The translations under genes were made by a program, and so were the position numbers. Below are positions 59,522-64,000 of a DNA stretch of 64,000 nucleotides, piece by piece. Numbering within the stretch: position 1 is the stretch's first letter; each line of letters starts with the position of its first letter. The stretch is from Nitrospiraceae bacterium (lineage in GTDB: Bacteria; Nitrospirota; Nitrospiria; Nitrospirales; Nitrospiraceae): assembly GCA_013140715.1 (NCBI GenBank), contig JABFSG010000005.1, positions 1 through 64,000 on the forward strand. The letters run 5' to 3'. The notes beneath the pieces were generated by a model. It saw only the letters and a program-made list of their open reading frames with translations, had not been told where the DNA came from and searched no databases.

Positions 59522-60331
59522 TCACCCAGACGGAGCGCCGCGCCGCATTCCTGTGAGGCGAGCGATCAGCAGTGCGATGACAGGGAGATGCATCAGCAGA
59601 CCGCTCATTCCCATGAATGATTCGCCGATCCAAAAGGTCATGCTGAGATTGAAGACCAGGACTCCGTAGTAGAGGCCGACTCCCAGCAGGATGAGCAGCG
59701 TGATCGATGGAGGAGGCAAAAGATCGGGGAGTCGTCGTTCGAGCGGAAAGTAGATGGCGAGGGAAAGAAATCCGACGACAGCCCACCCGACATAGTTGGC
59801 GAAGGGCACACCGAAATGAAAGCCTGGATCCGGATAGTAATAAATCTTCCCTAGGAACCAGCGGTCGCCGCGGAGGGCCACGGGATCGATCACCATATCG
59901 ATGAAAGCAAACAAGAAGGCCGTGCACAACAGCACGGGCCAACCGGTCCGTGCGAGGCGATCGAAGCGCAGCGGCTTGAGCAGCGGCTGCGCGGCAGACG
60001 AGGATTGCGCGATTGGGAGGAGGAGGCAGAGAGCGACACAGTAGGCGGCATAGAGCAGAAAACTGAATGAAATCGAGTCCATGAAGGGGACGTCGAAAAA
60101 ATAGAGTTCCTGGCCCACGGTCGAACCGTTGTAGTGGTACCACCCGAAGGGAATGCCGGTGCGCGTGGACGAAAACTCACAGACGAAGGCCGTGGCCCAA
60201 CTGATCATCCAAAACCGCCAGGTTCTCGGCCAACCGATCAGCTGGATCGCTACGAACAGGAATGCAGCCAGAAAGACGAAGACGTAGGGGCGAAAGAGGA
60301 TGGTCTTGAAAAACAGTTCGACAAATTCCAC
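59522..60331 (-). CDS. cruF: Carotenoid biosynthesis membrane protein (CruF-like)
   Basis: 269 aa from a GTG start, with seven or so membrane helices. CEFSSTRTGIPFGWYHYNGS, LYFFDVPFMDSISFSFL, AFIDMVIDPVALRGDRWFLG and FGVPFANYVGWAVVGF are the conserved loops of the CruF/DUF422 family, in which known members hydrate carotenoid ends (gamma-carotene 1',2'-hydratase). It follows hpnA by 12 nt. Whether it acts on a carotenoid or another isoprenoid here is uncertain. Confidence 0.85.
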   Translation of the reverse strand: MEFVELFFKTILFRPYVFVFLAAFLFVAIQLIGWPRTWRFWMISWATAFVCEFSSTRTGIPFGWYHYNGSTVGQELYFFDVPFMDSISFSFLLYAAYCVALCLLLPIAQSSSAAQPLLKPLRFDRLARTGWPVLLCTAFLFAFIDMVIDPVALRGDRWFLGKIYYYPDPGFHFGVPFANYVGWAVVGFLSLAIYFPLERRLPDLLPPPSITLLILLGVGLYYGVLVFNLSMTFWIGESFMGMSGLLMHLPVIALLIARLTGMRRGAPSG

Positions 60332-60343
60332 AGCGGCAGGGCC

Positions 60344-61327
60344 TCAGGCGTAGTGGTGCTCGCGGAACCAGCGGACCGCCTTCTCCAGCGCCACCTCCGG
60401 TGGTGTTTGAGGAATGCCGAGTTCCCTGATCGCTTTGCTGCAGTCGTAGTGCATCTTGTATTTCGCCATCTTTACCCCTTCGAGTGGAATACGAGGGGGC
60501 TGGCCGGTTATGTTGGCGATCCATAGATTGAGATAGGCCAGAGGGAGAATCGCCAGTCGGGGGAGTTTAATCGTGGGCGCCTTCATGCCGGTCAGGCGAC
60601 TCAAGATCTCCAGCACCTCACGCAGCATCAAGTTCTTACTGCCGAGAATATAGCGCTCGCCGATCCGCCCCTTCTCCATCGCAAGTAGATGGCCGGCGGC
60701 GACGTCATCGACGTCCACGATGTTCAACCCGGTCTCGATATAGGCAGGCATACGGCCCTTCATGAAATCGACGACGATCTGCCCCGTCGGGGTCGGCTTT
60801 ACATCTGCTGCGCCGACCGGGGCGCTTGGATTCACGATGACGACCGGCAGCCCTGCCTTTGCAAGCTTCAAGACCTCTTGCTCTGCCAGGTATTTCGACC
60901 GTTTGTAGTGGCCGGCCATCTGTTCGAGCGAGACGGGAGTCTCTTCTGTGCCGAGCCCTCCTTCGGGCGGCAGGCCGATGGCGCCGATGGTGCTGCAGTA
61001 GACGATCCGTTCGGTGCCGACGTCTCTGGCCGCTTTCAGGAGATTCTTCGTGCCGGTGACGTTGACGTCGTAAAAGATCGAAGGGTCCTTGGCCCAGAGC
61101 GCATAGTGCGCTGCCACATGGTAGAGCTGTCGGCAGCCGGTGAGGGCCTTGCGTAACGAGGCTTCATCTCTCAGATCGCCCTCGATCCGTTCGACGTTCA
61201 GTCCCTGTAAGTTCTGGAGATCGGCGCCGGCGCGGGCTATGACGCGGACATCGATGCCGCGGCTGACCAGCGCACGTGCCACTGCGCCGCCGACGAATCC
61301 GGTTGCCCCGGTAACCAGAACTTTCAT
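60344..61327 (-). CDS. hpnA: Hopanoid-associated sugar epimerase HpnA
   Basis: 327 aa, an extended SDR. VLVTGATGFVGGAVARALVS is the NAD(P) site, YKRSKYLAEQEV carries the Tyr-x3-Lys pair, and STIGAIG supplies the Ser. HpnA is found in hopanoid clusters, where it supports modification of the side chain. Position between ispA and cruF fits an isoprenoid lipid module. Squalene-hopene cyclase is not in the window. Confidence 0.9.
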   Translation of the reverse strand: MKVLVTGATGFVGGAVARALVSRGIDVRVIARAGADLQNLQGLNVERIEGDLRDEASLRKALTGCRQLYHVAAHYALWAKDPSIFYDVNVTGTKNLLKAARDVGTERIVYCSTIGAIGLPPEGGLGTEETPVSLEQMAGHYKRSKYLAEQEVLKLAKAGLPVVIVNPSAPVGAADVKPTPTGQIVVDFMKGRMPAYIETGLNIVDVDDVAAGHLLAMEKGRIGERYILGSKNLMLREVLEILSRLTGMKAPTIKLPRLAILPLAYLNLWIANITGQPPRIPLEGVKMAKYKMHYDCSKAIRELGIPQTPPEVALEKAVRWFREHHYA

Positions 61328-61335
61328 GGACGAGT

Positions 61336-61437
61336 AAGGCGTGAGGGGTAAGGGGTAAGGGGTTGGGTGAAGCTCACGTCAAATGCTGCTTTCATCAGGG
61401 TGTCTCTCCTCACCCCTAACGCCTAACCCTTTACCGG
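61336..61437. repeat. Palindrome between ispA and hpnA
   Basis: AAGGCGTGAGGGGTAAGGGG on one side, TCCTCACCCCTAACGCCTAA on the other. It occupies most of the intergenic gap. Confidence 0.75.
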
Positions 61438-62328
61438 TTAGTTTTTTCGCGATGTGATGTAACGGGCCAGTTCGCAGAGCGGGTCGGCGGCTGGACCGAA
61501 GGGGGAGAGGCGCACGATTGCGCGGGCCACACAGTCGTCCGCCAATTTTCTAGCTCCCTCTGCTCCGTAGAAGGTCGGATAGGTCTTCTTCCCTCGTTCC
61601 GCGTCGGTATTGGGATTCTTGCCCAGTTCCTCGCGCGTTCCCGTCACGTTGAGCACATCGTCCGCGATCTGGAACGCCAGTCCCACATCCTCGGCATAAC
61701 TCGTGAGGTCGTCCAGTTGGCGGTCCTCTGCACCGGCGGCGATGGCGCCCATCCGTACCGCTGCGCGGATCAACATGCCGGTCTTATGCTTGTGGATGTT
61801 CTGGAGCGTCGGGAGATCGATGTCTTGGTTCTCAGCTTGGATATCAAAGACCTGGCCGCCCACCATGCCCATGTTTCCCGAACCGTAGGCCAGTTCTTGA
61901 ATCAACCGCACTTGGCGCGCCGGGTCGCAGCCCTTCATGAGATCCGGACGGCTGATCAGATCGAAGGCCATCGTGAGCAAGGCATCGCCGGCCAGAATGG
62001 CCATCGCGTCGCCGTAGACTTTGTGGTTCGTCGGCTTTCCGCGCCGGAAATCGTCGTTGTCCATTGCCGGCAGGTCATCGTGAATCAAGGAGTAGGTGTG
62101 GATCAGTTCCAGCGAACAGGCAATCGGCATCAACCCAGGCGACGGCTGCCCCACCGCTTCTGCGGCGGCAATGGCCAGAATCGGGCGGACTCGCTTTCCT
62201 CCAGCCAAGAGGCTGTATCTCATGCTCTCATGCAGGGTTGTCGGCGCGGTTGTGGCAGGGGGACTCACGGAGTCCAGAAATCGATCGACCTCAACCCTCT
62301 TCTGTTCGAGATAGTCCTTGATGTTCAT
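61438..62328 (-). CDS. ispA: Polyprenyl (farnesyl/geranylgeranyl) diphosphate synthase
   Basis: 296 aa from the ATG complementary to 62326-62328; the frame to 62472 is repeat-derived. The first aspartate motif is IHDDLPAMDNDDFRRGKPTN, the second is FQIADDVLNVTG, and GGKRVRPILAIAAAEAVG is present. The length and the HDDLPAMDND signature fit IspA-type enzymes, which build C15 or C20 chains for quinones, hopanoids and carotenoids. First gene of the minus-strand run. Confidence 0.95.
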   Translation of the reverse strand: MNIKDYLEQKRVEVDRFLDSVSPPATTAPTTLHESMRYSLLAGGKRVRPILAIAAAEAVGQPSPGLMPIACSLELIHTYSLIHDDLPAMDNDDFRRGKPTNHKVYGDAMAILAGDALLTMAFDLISRPDLMKGCDPARQVRLIQELAYGSGNMGMVGGQVFDIQAENQDIDLPTLQNIHKHKTGMLIRAAVRMGAIAAGAEDRQLDDLTSYAEDVGLAFQIADDVLNVTGTREELGKNPNTDAERGKKTYPTFYGAEGARKLADDCVARAIVRLSPFGPAADPLCELARYITSRKN

Positions 62329-62404
62329 AGGGGTAAATGTGATCTCGTCGCAACGGGCCGTGAATCGGCGCGGAGCGTAGCAAAAGGTCTGGGGGCTGTC
62401 AAAC

Positions 62405-62580
62405 AAGGAGTGGGATGGAGCCTGATGATCTTCCACTGCGCGCGTCCAACGAGCTTCTTTCCGATTCTTCATACTGCTCTTAAGGGGAGTGGCCGAGGCT
62501 GCCCTTTACTGCGCGCATCGGACGAGCACATTCCGATCGTGCGCGCTCTGCGAGCAAAAAGGGCACCTGGACACTCCCCT
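62405..62580. repeat. Family C palindrome, two cores
   Basis: The second (62483-62580) has arms AGGGGAGTGGCCGAGGCTGC / AGGGCACCTGGACACTCCCC around ACTGCGCGCATCGGACGAGC and GTGCGCGCTCTGCGAGC, the reverse of the copy at 52556. Confidence 0.85.
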
Positions 62581-62625
62581 CCTTCTCCTTGTGTTTCCGC
62601 CGACCGCTTCGCTATACTCAACGCT

Positions 62626-62916
62626 ATGAGTATCAGAAATCTTGCTGGGACATGGGAGCCAATGCTGTTGGGGATTGAACCCAGGAACTGCAAGGTCTGT
62701 AAGGAAGGGCTCTACCGCAACAAGACCTTTTTCAGCGGCGGGTGGTCTCGCTGTGCCTTGTGCGAAGACTTCGTCCATTATAGTTGCCTGGCCACCGGTA
62801 AAGTGTCGTTCTTGAAAGCCCGCCCCCGCGTGTGCAAGGTCTGCCGCGCTGCTCATGAGGCTGCTCCTCCGTCACCTGTGCCGAAGGCGCCGACTCCCGC
62901 GGCCGTCGGGTCGTGA
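62626..62916 (+). CDS. Small cysteine-rich treble-clef-like protein
   Basis: 96 aa from ATG 62626. A single zinc-binding module: CKVCKEG (C-x2-C), 17 residues, CALCEDFVHYSC (C-x2-C-x4-H-x2-C), 15 residues, CKVC. The C4-H-C3 order is like PHD/RING or C1-type fingers, rare in bacteria. It has a Pro/Ala-rich tail. No nuclease or ligase domain is attached. It overlaps the next gene by 4 nt (GTGA), which encodes a membrane protein. Confidence 0.6.
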   Translation: MSIRNLAGTWEPMLLGIEPRNCKVCKEGLYRNKTFFSGGWSRCALCEDFVHYSCLATGKVSFLKARPRVCKVCRAAHEAAPPSPVPKAPTPAAVGS

Positions 62917-63248
62917 ACCCCAGCTCACAATCGAGCCAGATTGAAACCCGCTTGGGGAGGCATGCCCTTGTTCCAAACCTAGTCCGGTTTGCCCTGGCGC
63001 CGCCGGTTCTCTTCTTCGGCGGATTTTTCACGACGAGTTTCCTCATCAGTGGTCAATACACTTGGTCCCGGACAACTCAGACGGTGGCGTTAACGTTTGC
63101 GATGCTGATCCTTTCCTATGAGTTCGTTTACAAAGAGCATCTGTCGCTCAACGGGTCGTCGAACCGTGCATGGTCGGCCCTGCTCTATTCCTGTGTGTTC
63201 CCCTATGTGATCGGGGCGGTGGTGGTGTTGGCTCTGTGGGTGTTCTAG
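62913..63248 (+). CDS. Small membrane protein of unknown function
   Basis: 111 aa from a GTG start overlapping the Cys-rich gene. Three hydrophobic helices: FALAPPVLFFGGFFTTSFLI, TVALTFAMLILSYEFVY and ALLYSCVFPYVIGAVVVLAL. No family recognised. Translational coupling suggests the two proteins work together at the membrane. Confidence 0.6.
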   Translation: MNPSSQSSQIETRLGRHALVPNLVRFALAPPVLFFGGFFTTSFLISGQYTWSRTTQTVALTFAMLILSYEFVYKEHLSLNGSSNRAWSALLYSCVFPYVIGAVVVLALWVF

Positions 63249-63259
63249 GAAGATCGTTC

Positions 63260-63334
63260 TTTGGTTTGTCTGGTCTGTCTGGTTTGTTTGGTTGGACGAA
63301 ACTAACCAGATAAACAAAACAAACCAGATGAACC
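63260..63334. repeat. Family A palindrome, copy 11
   Basis: Arms TTGGTTTGTCTGGTCTGTCT and ACCAGATAAACAAAACAAAC around GGTTGGACGAAACTAACC. Confidence 0.92.
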
Positions 63335-63368
63335 GGGCTAGCAACCTGTTTCGGTGCGAGAAAGATCG

Positions 63369-63737
63369 ATGGCAGAGATTATCCGCAGCGGGGCCTTCCT
63401 CCAGCAATGTTGGTCGGTGCATCCGCTCTGTCTGACGGTCAAGCGCGTCGAGCCGGATCGCATCGTGGTGCTGACCTGCAGTTCATGCCGTATGGTGCAT
63501 CGTGTGACAACCGGCATGGTCACCAAGAAGGTATCGACAGGGGACTCTTCCCTCCCTGAACCGGATCCTGCGCAGCCGGATGGACTCGCGGCCCTTAAAG
63601 GCTGCATGGGGACCCATGCTCCTGCCCTCTCGGTTCGGGAGATGGATGTGTTTCAAGATGCGGTGTGGGTTCGTTGTGCGGAATGTCGTGCGCAGTATGA
63701 CCTAACGGTCTCTCAGTTCGAAACACATCAGAAATAA
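63369..63737 (+). CDS. Small zinc-ribbon-like protein
   Basis: 122 aa from ATG 63369; GTG 63354 is possible. Two CxxC knuckles, LTCSSCRMVHRV (about residue 37) and VRCAECRAQYDL (about 103), could bind one zinc. Between them is a hydrophilic Pro-rich loop. There is no membrane segment. Unknown function; it may be a regulator or a nucleic-acid-binding protein. Confidence 0.65.
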   Translation: MAEIIRSGAFLQQCWSVHPLCLTVKRVEPDRIVVLTCSSCRMVHRVTTGMVTKKVSTGDSSLPEPDPAQPDGLAALKGCMGTHAPALSVREMDVFQDAVWVRCAECRAQYDLTVSQFETHQK

Positions 63738-63767
63738 CCGGCGCCCTTTTGGCGCCTCCTCTCTATC

Positions 63768-63968
63768 AGGCTACGGGAAAACATAGTTTATGCCAAACTA
63801 CTCCCACGGTGATCGTAAGAATGGTACTGGAATAAGAACGGTTCGCAGGATGCTCAAAAAGACCGTTCAGCGCGGCCGCAGCGAGCGAAGAGGCGAGGCG
63901 TACGCTTCGGTACGTTGAGCCTCTGAGCGATGCGAGAACAAAGCTGGCGGACTTTTTCAGCATCCTGC
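63768..63968. mobile_element. Family B palindromic element, long form (reverse)
   Basis: The core 63845-63968 has ends GCAGGATGCT / AGCATCCTGC. The extension 63768-63844 begins CAGGCTACGGGAAAACATAG, matching the reverse of the extension in hicA (18043-18119). The pair of 200-bp copies defines the full element. Confidence 0.85.
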
Positions 63969-64000
63969 CAGCCGATCGATCACTATGCCATCACAGTTTA

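Noticed and set aside
61717..62916. Plus-strand frame of 399 aa
   Set aside because: Only its last 96 codons (from ATG 62626) are plausible; the rest is antisense to ispA and a repeat.
1..64000. tRNA or rRNA genes
   Set aside because: No cloverleaf-like GGTTCGAATCC with a matching acceptor stem or rRNA block was found by eye; a covariance-model scan would be decisive.

Overview
The window looks like a chromosomal segment of a Nitrospira-type bacterium (Nitrospirota). This is inferred from the moderately high GC content, the gene mix (hopanoid, carotenoid, nickel and capsule genes) and the many palindromic intergenic repeats. No rRNA or tRNA is visible, so the assignment cannot be proven here.

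Region 1 (1-21.9 kb) is an ABC-transporter-dependent (group 2, Kdo-linker type) capsule/exopolysaccharide locus. It holds the 3' end of a KpsE-type inner-membrane export protein, a KpsD/Wza-like outer-membrane export protein, and a giant protein of about 2200 aa that joins a methyltransferase, a 285-bp-periodic coiled coil, a CgeB-like glycosyltransferase (GT) and a GT4 glycosyltransferase. These are followed by paralogous serine alpha/beta-hydrolases, a heparinase II/III-like protein, a DUF6270-like protein, a second CgeB-like GT and KpsC. Between 14.0 and 18.7 kb the locus carries decayed copies of the hydrolase and GT genes. They flank a toxin-antitoxin island: vapBC, an orphan HTH gene, and hicBA with hicA split by a palindromic element.

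Region 2 (22-39 kb) is housekeeping: gpsA, larB, larC, a Ca2+/Na+ exchanger, pdxA, rsmA (ksgA), ftsK, lolA, a 2OG-Fe(II) oxygenase, a TPR lipid/periplasmic protein and an Slp lipoprotein. Two more toxin-antitoxin pairs lie here (a PIN/RHH pair and higBA).

Region 3 (39-54 kb) concerns metals and the envelope: a DsbA-like thioredoxin, a Cu-type P1B ATPase with two YHS domains, an HtrA/DegP protease, a large secreted propeller lipoprotein and a lipoprotein truncated hemoglobin. A nickel module follows (nikR with a palindromic operator, a DUF3842-like gene, a TonB-dependent receptor), beside a hupE/ureJ-like remnant. A 3-methyladenine DNA glycosylase and two small exported proteins follow.

Region 4 (54-64 kb) has a PII-like protein, an HNH endonuclease flanked by hairpins, and a histidine-kinase-like protein that lacks the phospho-acceptor histidine. 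A minus-strand isoprenoid run follows (ispA, hpnA, cruF and two small envelope genes), then two small cysteine-rich proteins and a small membrane protein.

The most distinctive features are the palindromic repeats and the giant capsule protein. There are at least three dispersed repeat families plus several singletons. One copy sits inside hicA, and removing it restores the toxin reading frame exactly, so that family has moved. The giant protein has the architecture expected of a chain-length ruler fused to the enzymes it would measure.
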